64,000 nucleotides of DNA from Deltaproteobacteria bacterium (GCA_040223695.1 JAVKFU010000017.1:1-64000), one strand, 5' to 3'. Counted from the first letter of the stretch, positions 9,214 through 18,402 are shown. Notes: a model not told the origin generated them from the letters alone. Made by a program: numbers and translations.

Positions 9214-9390
9214 TCAGTCGTCCTGATCCTTTTTGGGAAAGACCCCGACTTTTCTCCGGTTTTCCATGATCCTTTTCTCTTCCTTTTCCGGGTCCGTGTT
9301 ACTGTCTGTCTCATATTCTTCCTGACGGTGTTCCTCGAATCTCTTTATCCAGGAATCCCGTCTCTTTCTTACATCGTCAACAAGTCCCAT
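9214..9390 (-). CDS. Hypothetical 58-residue charged protein
   Basis: A short gene starting MGLVDDVRKRRDSWIKRFEE and ending KVGVFPKKDQDD. It is supported by a strong GGAGG about 10 bases before the ATG and by its position: 32 bp after the polysaccharide deacetylase and before rpsU, all on one strand. The protein is rich in Lys, Arg, Glu and Asp and probably forms one long amphipathic helix; it has no signal peptide, membrane segment or cysteine. I do not recognise the family. The reading is plausible rather than proven. Confidence 0.6.
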   Translation of the reverse strand: MGLVDDVRKRRDSWIKRFEEHRQEEYETDSNTDPEKEEKRIMENRRKVGVFPKKDQDD

Positions 9391-9422
9391 TGTTATTATC
9401 CCTCCGGGGAGAATATATTGTT

Positions 9423-10736
9423 CTATCTTTCACTGACCTCTCTCCTGTCGTCTAAAATATTGGAAACTGTCGTTAATTCAACCTTGTTTTTAATTTGGGG
9501 AAGCATCTCGGAAAGCGCTTTTATCGTATCCGGATACGGGTGACAAATTCCGATCGCGTAACCCTTTTTTTCGGAAATCTTTACCAGTTTCTCAATCTGG
9601 GATTTAACGTAACCGGACCCCTTGGATGAATCATCCAGGAACAGGTCTCTTTTTGTGGTTTTCATCCCCATTTTTGCCGCTGTTTCGTAACCCACGCTGT
9701 CGCTCGAAGTCATACTGTCCACAAAAAACAGCCCCTTGCCCTTTATTTCCTTCAGAACCAGCTTCATGAGTTCTTCACTTTGCATGAACTTTGACCCCAT
9801 ATGGTTATTGACTCCTCTGACATAAGGCACGGATGACAGATTCTCATTGAGCTTTGCCAGAATATCCTTCTTTGAGACACCAACAAGCAGAACGCTCTCC
9901 CCGGCGTCTGCTGCGACGTAACCGGAAGACTCCTTTGGCTCCATGGGCAAATGAAGAATCACTTCCCAACCCTCGTTCCTGGCCATTTCCGCCGCATAAT
10001 CCGAATAAGAGAGATTGGGCAGAACGGCAAACGTGACGGGTCCCGGCAATTCGAGAAGCGCGTCGATCTGCTTTTTGTTTACACCGATATCATCAACTAT
10101 AATTACGACCTTGGGCCTGATTGACGTACTGTATGGCAGCACTTTCGAGCTATCCGGGGTCTCCCCGACGTCCGCACTTTTCGGCTCGGGAATCGCCCCG
10201 TCTTTTACAATCTTTTCCGGTGCAGGTTTCTGCGCGGGAAACGCAAATGTGATTCGGTGGGTGTCGTAATCATTAATTTTTATTTCGGCAGTCAGCGAAT
10301 TTCCGGCACTGCCGAACTTCTGCTGCAAAGCAGGCGTCTTCGATAGATATTTACTGAAAACTGATTTTAATTCCTCTTCGGAAGGCCCCTGCGGAACCCC
10401 TACTCTAATTTCTTTATATTCCCAGCTGACCCCTTCCTTCTCTTTTTTATAAACCTTTTTGGATTTGACGTCTTTGAGGGAAATCCCCAAATCGAAAAAA
10501 GCTCCGGCTATGTTGTCGTCGGCATCGCCTATAAGTCCGCTGATTTGTGAAGCGGAAGGCCCTCCGGGATCGGAGGACGTATTATTTTTTAGATAATAAA
10601 ACCCGTATAAGCTGAGCGAGATCAGGACGATAAATCCGAATGTGAGCGCGAATATTCTTCCGGTTCGGCTACCCTTGCTTCTTCTCCTTTTGTACGGTCT
10701 TGTTGTCTTATTCTTCTTTTTGGGCGTTTTAGGCAA
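9423..10736 (-). CDS. Divergent polysaccharide deacetylase family protein (YibQ-type)
   Basis: A 437-residue membrane-anchored periplasmic protein. A basic, Lys/Arg-rich cytoplasmic start (about 1-25) leads to one transmembrane helix (about 27-48), a low-similarity linker, and then the deacetylase-like domain (about 210-430). The domain begins KVVIIVDDIG and contains ILHLPMEP, NNHMGS and ICHPYP, the positions where this family keeps its metal-site His and Asp residues. The start is probably TTG at 10736. It follows ctpA by 14 bp, as in many proteobacteria where the ctpA-yibQ pairing points to cell-envelope or peptidoglycan work. The substrate is unknown for most of the family. Confidence 0.85.
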   Translation of the reverse strand: MPKTPKKKNKTTRPYKRRRSKGSRTGRIFALTFGFIVLISLSLYGFYYLKNNTSSDPGGPSASQISGLIGDADDNIAGAFFDLGISLKDVKSKKVYKKEKEGVSWEYKEIRVGVPQGPSEEELKSVFSKYLSKTPALQQKFGSAGNSLTAEIKINDYDTHRITFAFPAQKPAPEKIVKDGAIPEPKSADVGETPDSSKVLPYSTSIRPKVVIIVDDIGVNKKQIDALLELPGPVTFAVLPNLSYSDYAAEMARNEGWEVILHLPMEPKESSGYVAADAGESVLLVGVSKKDILAKLNENLSSVPYVRGVNNHMGSKFMQSEELMKLVLKEIKGKGLFFVDSMTSSDSVGYETAAKMGMKTTKRDLFLDDSSKGSGYVKSQIEKLVKISEKKGYAIGICHPYPDTIKALSEMLPQIKNKVELTTVSNILDDRREVSER

Positions 10737-10750
10737 TATAGGGGAGCTCC

Positions 10751-11899
10751 CTATCCCTTGGGAATCGCTGTATTTACACCGGAGGTTTTTAAAATATTGA
10801 CCGCGCGCTCAAGCTGCTTGTCGTGGTCGTTGTCATTCTGGACGGTGATATCGGGCGTAACTCCCACTTCATTTATCGATCTACCGCTCGGCGCGTAAAA
10901 CTTAGCCGTCGTGAGTTTAAGTCCCGAGCCGTCTTCGAGCTTGATTATCGTCTGAACGGACCCTTTCCCGAATGTTTTGGTGCCGAGGATTACCGCCCTT
11001 TTGCTGTCCTGAAGGGCTTCAGCGACAACTTCGGATGCGCTCGCGCTGCCTTCGTTTACGATGACGACAATCGGAAACCGCTGGAAACTGCCGTTTTTAG
11101 TCGCAAAGTATTCTCTTGACTGATTCTCATCCCTTCCTTTAACGCTAACTATAAGGCCCTTGTCTATGAATTCATCAACTACGTCAATTGCTTCTGCAAG
11201 CAGTCCTCCGGGATTGTTCCTGAGGTCAAGTATTATACCGTTTAAATCCCCGCCGTTCCGAGCTTGAAGCTCATCGATCGCAGACTTCAATTCCTGTGAT
11301 GTATTCTCCTGAAACTGAGTAAGCTTTATATAGCCGATGTTGTTCTCGAGAAGCTCGGGCTTTACACTCTTAACCGTAATTTTGTCCCTTACAAGGGTGA
11401 CAACCCTCGGCTCGGGTTCCCCTTCCCTTCTTATGGTAACGTTGACCGGGGTTCCCTTTGGCCCTCTGAGCAGCTTTACCGCCTCCTGAACGACCATACC
11501 CTCTGTAGGCTTGCCTTCGATTTCTATTATCTGATCCCTGGGCTTTATACCCGCCCTTTCGGCAGGGGTTCCCTCTATGGGGGCGATTACGGTAAGCACG
11601 CCATTCTCGACCGATACCTCCATTCCCACTCCGCCGAACTCACCGGAAGTGCCTATTTCAAGCTCTCTGTAACGCTCCGGACTCAGATAAGCGGAATAAG
11701 GGTCGAGTGTCTTCAGCATACCGTCGATGGCGCTGTTTGTAAGCTCCTCGGAACCGACTTCCTCGACGTAGTTTCTCTGGATCAGGTCCAGAACCCTTGT
11801 GAAGTTTGAAAGTCCTTTATACGTTGCGTCATCCGCAAAAGCCCCGGTATAGCCAAAGACGAGCAAGAGCAGAACAATTATGATTCTGTTTATTTTCAC
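10751..11899 (-). CDS. ctpA: S41 family C-terminal processing peptidase
   Basis: A periplasmic serine protease that trims or degrades proteins from the C-terminus. The 382-residue sequence has a signal peptide (cleavage near AFA at about 22), a PDZ domain (about 80-170, FGGVGMEV and GTPAERAGI segments), and the S41 catalytic domain. In the latter NEGSASASE carries the Ser nucleophile and KTFGKGSVQ the catalytic Lys. The start is GTG with AAGAGG upstream. It is the first gene of the minus-strand run ctpA, deacetylase, small protein, rpsU. Confidence 0.95.
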   Translation of the reverse strand: MKINRIIIVLLLLVFGYTGAFADDATYKGLSNFTRVLDLIQRNYVEEVGSEELTNSAIDGMLKTLDPYSAYLSPERYRELEIGTSGEFGGVGMEVSVENGVLTVIAPIEGTPAERAGIKPRDQIIEIEGKPTEGMVVQEAVKLLRGPKGTPVNVTIRREGEPEPRVVTLVRDKITVKSVKPELLENNIGYIKLTQFQENTSQELKSAIDELQARNGGDLNGIILDLRNNPGGLLAEAIDVVDEFIDKGLIVSVKGRDENQSREYFATKNGSFQRFPIVVIVNEGSASASEVVAEALQDSKRAVILGTKTFGKGSVQTIIKLEDGSGLKLTTAKFYAPSGRSINEVGVTPDITVQNDNDHDKQLERAVNILKTSGVNTAIPKG

Positions 11900-12113
11900 T
11901 CTATTTATTCCTCTTATATTTAGAGATTAACCAAACATATAATAAGTGGCAACTTGCGGTTAGGGAATCGCCGACTGTTTTGAGTTTCGGTATAATTAGC
12001 CCGCCGCCTGGTTGTTGTGGTTGAGACGATTAACCGGCCCAAACAAATATTGCCGTTTTTCAATAATTTGAACTGAGGATAGGAATTGTATAAATTAGTT
12101 GCGGGGATCAAAA

Positions 12114-12338
12114 ATGTTTGAAATGGTATTCACGGTTTTGAGCAGGTTTATCCAAAGTTACAGCTCGGTTGTTCTCCAGCTCTCAAAGGACTGGTTTATC
12201 CTGTATAAAATTGTATTTATTCCCGTTTCATTTTTTATCTACTGTCTAACTTTTCTGGTTATATCCACGGTGCTGCTGATAGTAGTTTTTATCGCGTTCC
12301 CTCTATCCTACCTTTCAAAATTAATGTTTAAACAGTGA
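12114..12338 (+). CDS. Small hypothetical membrane protein
   Basis: A 74-residue protein with one long or two short hydrophobic helices (about 28-65), an aromatic-rich amphipathic start and a short basic tail (LSKLMFKQ). ATG 12114 is preferred over an upstream TTG because CGGGG lies 7 bases before it. A plausible promoter (TTTGAA at 12067, TATAAA at 12089, 16-bp spacer) precedes it. It is divergent from ctpA and 73 bp before uppS. I do not recognise the family. The position beside lipid-carrier and envelope-protease genes suggests an envelope role but does not establish one. Confidence 0.55.
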   Translation: MFEMVFTVLSRFIQSYSSVVLQLSKDWFILYKIVFIPVSFFIYCLTFLVISTVLLIVVFIAFPLSYLSKLMFKQ

Positions 12339-12411
12339 GTTTTCGACCCGAATTCCCGCATAAGTATTTCCACTTTTTTAATGAACCTGAAGTGTTATAA
12401 TTACATACCTT

Positions 12412-13164
12412 ATGAAGGGGAAGCTCGAATCATCCATCGATGAAGATAAACTCCCGTCACATATCGCCGTAATAATGGACGGCAACGGGAGGTGGGCGGA
12501 AAAAAAGAATCTCGACCGCATAAGCGGGCACAGAGAGGGCATGAAATCGGTGCGCTCGGTAGTAAAAGCGGCCAGGGATCTGGGTATCGGACATATTACA
12601 CTCTATGCGTTTTCAGCCCAGAACTGGAAAAGGCCCCGCGCGGAAGTAAACGCTCTTATGGAGCTTCTGAAACATTACCTTCTAAACGAGTGCGGAAAGC
12701 TTGTTGAAAACGGGATAAGACTAAAAGCCATCGGAAGGCTATGGGAGCTTCCACGCGACGTGCACGAAGTGCTCACGGATACGATTGAAAAAACGCGGGC
12801 ATGCCGGGATTTGACATTAACTCTCGCACTGAGCTACGGCGGGAGGGAAGAGATTGTGGACGCGGTCAAACAGATTGCATCGAGCGACAAAGTCAACCCT
12901 GAAAATATAAATCAGTCTAATTTCTCCCAATTTCTCTCTACTGTGGACTTACCCGAGCCTGATCTTCTTATCCGTACGAGCGGCGAAATGAGGCTCTCCA
13001 ACTTTATGCTTTGGCAGATCGCCTATACGGAAATCTATGTCACAAAAACGCTCTGGCCCAACTTCAGGAAAAGGCATTTTATAAAAGCGATACTTAACTA
13101 CCAGGCAAGAGAGAGGAGATTCGGTCTCACGGGAGACCAGGTAAAAAAAAGGGAAGTGATTTGA
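12412..13164 (+). CDS. uppS: Undecaprenyl diphosphate synthase (isoprenyl transferase)
   Basis: It condenses isopentenyl diphosphates onto farnesyl diphosphate to make the C55 lipid carrier for peptidoglycan. The 250-residue protein shows the cis-prenyltransferase signatures: IMDGNGRWA with the catalytic Asp, GHREGMK, LYAFSAQNW, LSYGGREEI and LIRTSGEMRLSNF. There is no clear Shine-Dalgarno; TATAAT lies 10 bases before the ATG. It overlaps dxr by 4 bp. The usual neighbour cdsA is absent between uppS and dxr. Confidence 0.97.
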   Translation: MKGKLESSIDEDKLPSHIAVIMDGNGRWAEKKNLDRISGHREGMKSVRSVVKAARDLGIGHITLYAFSAQNWKRPRAEVNALMELLKHYLLNECGKLVENGIRLKAIGRLWELPRDVHEVLTDTIEKTRACRDLTLTLALSYGGREEIVDAVKQIASSDKVNPENINQSNFSQFLSTVDLPEPDLLIRTSGEMRLSNFMLWQIAYTEIYVTKTLWPNFRKRHFIKAILNYQARERRFGLTGDQVKKREVI

Positions 13165-14312
13165 AAAACATCTCCGTGCTCGGCTCCACAGGCTCCATAG
13201 GAAGACAAACCCTCGAAGTAATTTCCCGGCATCCCGAGAAATTTAACGTACTGGCGCTTTCAGCCGGAGAAAATATAGATACGCTCGGCGAACAGATTCT
13301 GAAATTCAAGCCCGAGGCGGTTTCAGTCAAAGAGAAAAAACTTGCCGACACTTTATATCGCAATCTGAGCAATCAAAAGGTGGAAATACTTTACGGTGAG
13401 AAGGGAGCCTGCGATATAGCGGCGTGGGAGGGGACGGAGCAGGTAGTCTCAGCCATGGTCGGGGCCTCAGGGCTTATGCCTACTTTATCGGCCATAAAAG
13501 CCGGGAAAGACGTAGCGCTCGCGAATAAAGAGACTCTGGTTGTCGCGGGGGAAATCATAACAAACGCGGCTCAGGAAAAAGGGGTGAGGTTAATTCCTGT
13601 CGACAGCGAGCACAGCGCCATCTTTCAGGCGCTCGAGTGCGGCGGAACCAAATATGTAAAAAGGCTTATAATTACCGCGTCGGGCGGGCCTTTCCTCGAT
13701 ACCCCCATAGAAAAATTAAAAAATGTTACGGTTGAAGTGGCCCTCAATCACCCCACATGGAAAATGGGGGACAAAATCACTATAGATTCGGCTACACTAA
13801 TGAACAAGGGATTTGAGATCATAGAGGCCAAATGGCTCTTCGGATTTAACCCCGGGCAGATAACAGTATGGATACATCCGCAAAGTATAATACACTCTAT
13901 GGTAGAATATATAGACGGTTCCATTATCTCGCAGATGAGCGAGCCGGACATGAAAATACCAATCGCGTATGCACTTTCATATCCGGAGAGAATCTCGATT
14001 AACGGGGATAAAGTAAGGCCGGAGAGCTTCGGGGAGCTTACCTTCCGTGAAGTCGATTACGAGAAATTCCCTTCGATCCGAATGGCATTCAGAGCGCTCG
14101 ACGAAGGGGGTACGCTGCCTGCGGTAATGAACGGGGCTAACGAAGTGGCGGTTCGCGCCTTTCTATCCCAGGAAATCGGTTTCACCGATATAGTAAAAAA
14201 TGTGCAAAAGGTAATGGACCTTCATAAGAACCAGGCGGCTGACTCACTCGACAGCGTGCTCGAAAGCGACGCCTGGGCAAGAGAAACGACCTTATCATTA
14301 ATCAGAAACTAG
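13161..14312 (+). CDS. dxr: 1-deoxy-D-xylulose 5-phosphate reductoisomerase
   Basis: Dxr makes 2-C-methyl-D-erythritol 4-phosphate with NADPH, the committed step of the MEP isoprenoid route. The 383-residue protein contains GSTGSIGRQTLEV (NADPH binding), ANKETLV, the metal-binding DSEHSA, SGGPF, MGDKITIDSATLMNKG and MNGANEVAV, all as expected. It starts at TTG within the end of uppS (4-bp overlap), so expression is probably coupled. The substrate flow toward isoprenyl units also links the two genes. Confidence 0.97.
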   Translation: MKNISVLGSTGSIGRQTLEVISRHPEKFNVLALSAGENIDTLGEQILKFKPEAVSVKEKKLADTLYRNLSNQKVEILYGEKGACDIAAWEGTEQVVSAMVGASGLMPTLSAIKAGKDVALANKETLVVAGEIITNAAQEKGVRLIPVDSEHSAIFQALECGGTKYVKRLIITASGGPFLDTPIEKLKNVTVEVALNHPTWKMGDKITIDSATLMNKGFEIIEAKWLFGFNPGQITVWIHPQSIIHSMVEYIDGSIISQMSEPDMKIPIAYALSYPERISINGDKVRPESFGELTFREVDYEKFPSIRMAFRALDEGGTLPAVMNGANEVAVRAFLSQEIGFTDIVKNVQKVMDLHKNQAADSLDSVLESDAWARETTLSLIRN

Positions 14313-14325
14313 GAGAATTGAATAG

Positions 14326-15924
14326 ATGACGGCAATAATTGCTTTTATTTTTGTTATAGGAATTCTGGTATTCATACACGAGCTCGGACACTTTCTCCTC
14401 GCTAAATGGAGCGGAGTAAGAGTGGAGAAGTTCTCTCTCGGCTTCGGCAAGAAGCTGTTCGGCTTCAAGCGCGGGGAAACGGAGTACCTCGTATGCGCGC
14501 TGCCTCTCGGCGGATACGTAAAAATGTACGGTGAAGGATCGGAGGGCAATTTTATTGTGGATAGGGTGATGCCCGGCTCGGAAGCTGAAAAAGCGGGATT
14601 CAGATCAGGAGACAGAATTGTTAAAATTGACGGAGAAGAGCTCACGTCCTACCCGAAGTGGAAACAGCTGGAAGCCAGCCTTGAAAAGCAGCCGGAGAAA
14701 GAATATACCTTCGAGATTGAAAGAGAGGACAAGAAAATCGAACTTAATTCCAGGGCTGCGAATCTCGAGGGCACTGAAACGTATTCCGAGAAGGAATACC
14801 CCAGGGGGTTCTCGAATCAACCCATACTTAACAGGCTGTTGATAGTGGTTGCGGGTCCTTTTATGAATTTCCTGCTCCCGTTCGTATTTCTGCCTATTGT
14901 TTTCATGATCGGTATTACGGTCCCGGCATATCTCGAAAAAGCCCCCGTTATCGGCTATGTCAGGCCGGACTCCGCGGCTGCCGAGGCCGGATTTGAAAAG
15001 GGTGATAAAATCCTTGAGATCGAGGGCAAAGAGGTTTCGAACTGGAAAGACGTGAACATACAGTTACAGACAAATCCCGACGCTACGCTGAACATCAAGG
15101 TAGAACAGAACGGTCAGACAAAGACAATTCCGGTAAAGGCGGAAGCCTCGCCCGAAGGAATAGTGGCCATAGGGTTCGGTGAGCCAATCAAGGCTAAAGT
15201 GGGATCGGTGCTCGGCGGGACCCCCGCAGACAAGGCAGACCTTCAGAGGGGCGATGAAATACTGGAGATAGACGGCGTAAGCGTAACGGATTGGGACCAA
15301 ATGGCATCGACAATAAAAGAGAATTCCGGCAAAGAGATAACTCTCCTAATCGAGAGACAGGGAAATGAGCTTACAAAAAATATAACCCCCGAGGAATCAG
15401 CCGAAACGGGAAAGGGAGCCATCGGAATATCCCCCTATCAGGAGGAGATCGTAAAAAAATACGGGTTCTTCGAGGCGATAATAAATGGAATAACGGAAGC
15501 CGCGAAAATGATAGTGGAAGTCGTGGTACTGCTGTTCGGTTTCCTCTATAAACTCATCACAGGAAAAATCGCGCTGGGTACGGCGGGCAAGAGCCTTGCG
15601 GGCCCCATACTGATAGCCAAGGTATCGGGGGCGGCAGCGGAAAGCGGCATTGCGCAGCTTCTTCAGTTCACATGTTTTATCAGCATCAATCTGGCGGTTA
15701 TCAATCTGTTTCCCATTCCGATGCTCGATGGCGGGCATGTGGTCTATCTCACAATTGAGGGTATCAAGAGAAAGCCCCTAAGCCCGAGGAGTCTCGAAAT
15801 AAGTCAGCGGATAGGACTCACGATTCTCATCTTTATAATGTTTCTCGCAATCTACAACGACATATCCAGGGTCAAGGGGGATATCATAAACTCCCTCGGC
15901 CGGTTACTGGATATGTTCAAATAA
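14326..15924 (+). CDS. rseP: RIP metalloprotease RseP/site-2 protease with three PDZ domains
   Basis: An intramembrane zinc protease that releases membrane-bound regulators such as anti-sigma factors. The 532 residues exceed the usual 350-450. HELGH (18-22) in the first helix and MLDGG (466-470) in a late helix supply the zinc ligands; the GGYVKM hairpin is intact. Three PDZ domains can be read: residues about 75-140 (GSEAEKAGFRSGDRI), 205-280 (SAAAEAGFEKGDKI) and 290-365 (TPADKADLQRGDEI). The second and third lie between helices 2 and 3, the normal periplasmic place. The first lies between the active-site helix and helix 2 (about 165-198), on the predicted cytoplasmic side. It follows dxr by 13 bp with AGGAG upstream. 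Confidence 0.95.
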   Translation: MTAIIAFIFVIGILVFIHELGHFLLAKWSGVRVEKFSLGFGKKLFGFKRGETEYLVCALPLGGYVKMYGEGSEGNFIVDRVMPGSEAEKAGFRSGDRIVKIDGEELTSYPKWKQLEASLEKQPEKEYTFEIEREDKKIELNSRAANLEGTETYSEKEYPRGFSNQPILNRLLIVVAGPFMNFLLPFVFLPIVFMIGITVPAYLEKAPVIGYVRPDSAAAEAGFEKGDKILEIEGKEVSNWKDVNIQLQTNPDATLNIKVEQNGQTKTIPVKAEASPEGIVAIGFGEPIKAKVGSVLGGTPADKADLQRGDEILEIDGVSVTDWDQMASTIKENSGKEITLLIERQGNELTKNITPEESAETGKGAIGISPYQEEIVKKYGFFEAIINGITEAAKMIVEVVVLLFGFLYKLITGKIALGTAGKSLAGPILIAKVSGAAAESGIAQLLQFTCFISINLAVINLFPIPMLDGGHVVYLTIEGIKRKPLSPRSLEISQRIGLTILIFIMFLAIYNDISRVKGDIINSLGRLLDMFK

Positions 15925-16014
15925 CGGAAGAAATACTCCGGTTAGAGCTATATAATTAATGCATGCGGCGGGCGGAGATATAAAGAAGATGCCTCCGTCT
16001 TTCCGTCCCTCATT

Positions 16015-16923
16015 ATGAGTCTTCTTAAACTGGGTAAAGACAATTGGGCGAGAACCAGTCCGACGAGGGAAGGAGTGACCTTCATCGGCCTGAGCCTGTT
16101 CGTGGGTTTTGCGGCCATTAATACGGGTAACAATCTGCTCTACCTGACCTTCGGGACAATGATGAGCTTCGTCGTGGCTTCAGGAATAATCTCGATGGCA
16201 AACCTGTCGCGGATTGAGGTCAATCTGCTGCCCCCCCGAGACGCGTTCGCCTTAACGCCTGCCCCGCTAAAATTCTCGCTCAGTAACCGAAAATTCCTTA
16301 TACCCTCCTATTCCCTGACAGTAGAGATAGAGGGGAAGAAGGGATATATACCCTATCTGCCGACCGGCACTGTAAAGACAGCGACTGTGAGATATCTTTT
16401 CAGAGAGAGGGGATGGAACAGGATTCCGGAAGCAAGACTTTCGACCAGATTCCCGTTCGGCTTTTTCAAAAAATGGATAAAAGTAGACATCGGAGACGAC
16501 GAAATACTTGTATTCCCAAAGATTGACGATGCAGTCGCGGGGGCGGAAACGCGTGAGGACAGATCAGGCGAAAGGGAGCCGGAGAAAACAGGATTCGGGG
16601 ACGACCTGAGGTCAATCAAAGAATACAGCGAAGGGGATAATCCGAGGCTCATTCACTGGAAAACGACCGCCAAAACCGGGAGGCTGATGGTGAGGGAGAT
16701 GCAGGGCGACGACGAGATGACAGGGGCGGTAATTGAGTTTACCCCGGACAGTGACAAGAATAGACTGGAGCATCAGATTAGCGGGATTGCGGCCCTTCTT
16801 GTGGACCTTCTCGGAAAGGGGGTCCGGGTTGAATTCATCGCGCCCGACAGGAAATTTTCTCCGTCTCAAATCGGCGGTTCGCCCAGGCCCGTCCTCACCT
16901 ATCTCGCGCTTTTTGACAGATAA
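16015..16923 (+). CDS. DUF58 domain-containing membrane protein
   Basis: A 302-residue protein with two hydrophobic helices near the N-terminus (about 22-65, including GVTFIGLSLFVGFAAINTGNN) and a C-terminal DUF58 domain marked by the RSIKEYSEGDNPRLIHWKTT stretch and LMVREMQ. The family usually sits with a MoxR AAA+ ATPase and a transglutaminase-like protein, where it is thought to assist protein complex assembly in the envelope. Neither partner is adjacent here, so its role is open. No Shine-Dalgarno is obvious before the ATG. Confidence 0.85.
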   Translation: MSLLKLGKDNWARTSPTREGVTFIGLSLFVGFAAINTGNNLLYLTFGTMMSFVVASGIISMANLSRIEVNLLPPRDAFALTPAPLKFSLSNRKFLIPSYSLTVEIEGKKGYIPYLPTGTVKTATVRYLFRERGWNRIPEARLSTRFPFGFFKKWIKVDIGDDEILVFPKIDDAVAGAETREDRSGEREPEKTGFGDDLRSIKEYSEGDNPRLIHWKTTAKTGRLMVREMQGDDEMTGAVIEFTPDSDKNRLEHQISGIAALLVDLLGKGVRVEFIAPDRKFSPSQIGGSPRPVLTYLALFDR

Positions 16924-17058
16924 GAAAAGTGTTTCTCCGGGAACGCCTCGAATACAGTAAAGTCTCAACACGCAGCCTGCGATTTAAACCCTGAAAAAAC
17001 AGAATCGAAGAGCAAAAGAAATCTTTTCAATTTTCAGGTATAAAATAGCTGGAATAAA

Positions 17059-17493
17059 ATGACTGAAAGCTCCGACAAAGAAAAAGTACTCGAAGTTAAC
17101 AAAAGGTTTTACGAGGCTCTGGGATCGAGAGACCTTCAGCTGATGAGCACAGTATTCGTCCATGACGAAAGGGCCGGATGCACTCATCCGGGCTGGATAA
17201 TGCTTCAGGGCTGGGAAGCGATCAGACAGAGCTGGGAGAATGTATTTGATCCTGAAGACAAGCTCGGCATCAAACTCCACAATGTAACTGTAGACATATA
17301 CGGCGACGCCGCGTGTGTCACATGTATTCAGGAACTGACCTATATAAGAAGGGACCCAGTTATGATGAACGTTTCCGTATCGACCAATATATTTGAAAAA
17401 ACCGAAGACGGCTGGAGGATGGTGATTCACCACGCCTCGCCGATACCCTTTAAGATACAGGAAGAAGAGATAGAGGAAGAGAATATTCAGTAA
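17059..17493 (+). CDS. NTF2-like (SnoaL/DUF4440-type) protein
   Basis: A 144-residue soluble protein with the cone-shaped NTF2 fold pattern: a helix with FYEALGSRDLQLMSTVF, a GWEAIRQSWENVF segment, and beta strands ending DGWRMVIHHASPIP. The tail is acidic. Such proteins may be small enzymes or ligand-binding or stabilising domains, and nothing here identifies a substrate. It is a single-gene unit between the DUF58 gene and the convergent cysH. The interval 17494-17694 after it holds no gene I can support. Confidence 0.75.
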   Translation: MTESSDKEKVLEVNKRFYEALGSRDLQLMSTVFVHDERAGCTHPGWIMLQGWEAIRQSWENVFDPEDKLGIKLHNVTVDIYGDAACVTCIQELTYIRRDPVMMNVSVSTNIFEKTEDGWRMVIHHASPIPFKIQEEEIEEENIQ

Positions 17494-17694
17494 GCCGTTG
17501 TAAAAATATCTTCTTTTCAAACCGCCGGGCATAAATCACGGACCAGGCTGCGAATGACAAGTTATTTCCTGCCTATCATAGAGAAATACACCATGCCTAA
17601 GCACGCCATAAGAATGAAAACTCATCCATGTTTATAGACGATAGATGCTTGAGATGCTGATAATGGGCTTTATTAGTTGCGGACGGCAAACGCA

Positions 17695-18402
17695 TCATGA
17701 ATTTTCTTCATGGTTAAAGTGAAGACCGCACTCCTTGTCCGAGTCGTTTTCCCACCACCAGCGCCCTGCCCTCGGGTCTTCTCCGGGTTTTACGGCTCGC
17801 GTACACGGCTCGCAGCCGATGCTCGGATAACCCATGTCGTGGAGCTTGTTATAGGGAACTTTATATTCACGTATATAGTCCCAGATCTGCTCGCTCGTCC
17901 AGTCGACCAGGGGATTTACCTTTAGTATCCCTCCGTGAAGCTCGTCAAGCTCGAATCTCATCGCCCCCGCCCTGTTCTCAGTCTGGTCCCGCCTGATGGA
18001 CGTAATCCAGCCGTCGAGACCCGCGAGATAGCGTTTAAGCGGCCTTACCTTCCTTATATCACAGCAGAGGAGCCTGTTGTCTCTCCCCTTATAGAACAAA
18101 TTGACCCCGCGCTCACGCACCATTTCCTCGACCTCGTTTTTATCGGGGAAAACCACCTCTATTTTCGTTCCGTACTTATTCCTTATAGCGTCCATAACAT
18201 CGTAGGTTTCTTGATTAAGCCTTCCGGTATCGAGAGTAAATACCCTGGCTTCTCTGTTAATCTTCATCAGCATGTCGATAGCCACGACTCCCTGGGCCTG
18301 GAAGCTCGACGCAAGAGCCAAGCCGGGGTGCAAATTATCGACAGCCCACTCAAGCACGTCCTGTGCGCTTTTGTCCGCGAACTCAAGGTTGAGTTTTCTC
18401 AC
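17695..18402 (-). CDS. cysH: Phosphoadenylyl/adenylyl-sulfate reductase, [4Fe-4S] type
   Basis: It reduces activated sulfate (APS or PAPS) to sulfite in assimilatory sulfur metabolism, using thioredoxin. The 235-residue form keeps SSFQAQGVV and TLDTGR for nucleotide binding, the cysteine pair C113-C114 plus C197 and C200 that bind a [4Fe-4S] cluster, and the catalytic ECGLH Cys (C225). The cluster cysteines suggest APS as substrate. GTG 18402 is the only usual start codon in the open frame, but the frame remains open and coding-like upstream (RRFDPEEV), so the real N-terminus may be longer or use a rare start. It is downstream of the PiT-family permease on the same strand. Confidence 0.92.
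   Translation of the reverse strand: MRKLNLEFADKSAQDVLEWAVDNLHPGLALASSFQAQGVVAIDMLMKINREARVFTLDTGRLNQETYDVMDAIRNKYGTKIEVVFPDKNEVEEMVRERGVNLFYKGRDNRLLCCDIRKVRPLKRYLAGLDGWITSIRRDQTENRAGAMRFELDELHGGILKVNPLVDWTSEQIWDYIREYKVPYNKLHDMGYPSIGCEPCTRAVKPGEDPRAGRWWWENDSDKECGLHFNHEENS

Noticed and set aside
16984-17532. 182-residue minus-strand frame opposite the NTF2-like gene
   Set aside because: Its sequence has no family character and lies antisense to a gene with clear NTF2 pattern and normal codon use.
17494-17694. 27-codon frame after the NTF2-like gene
   Set aside because: No ribosome binding site, no codon bias and no neighbour logic.
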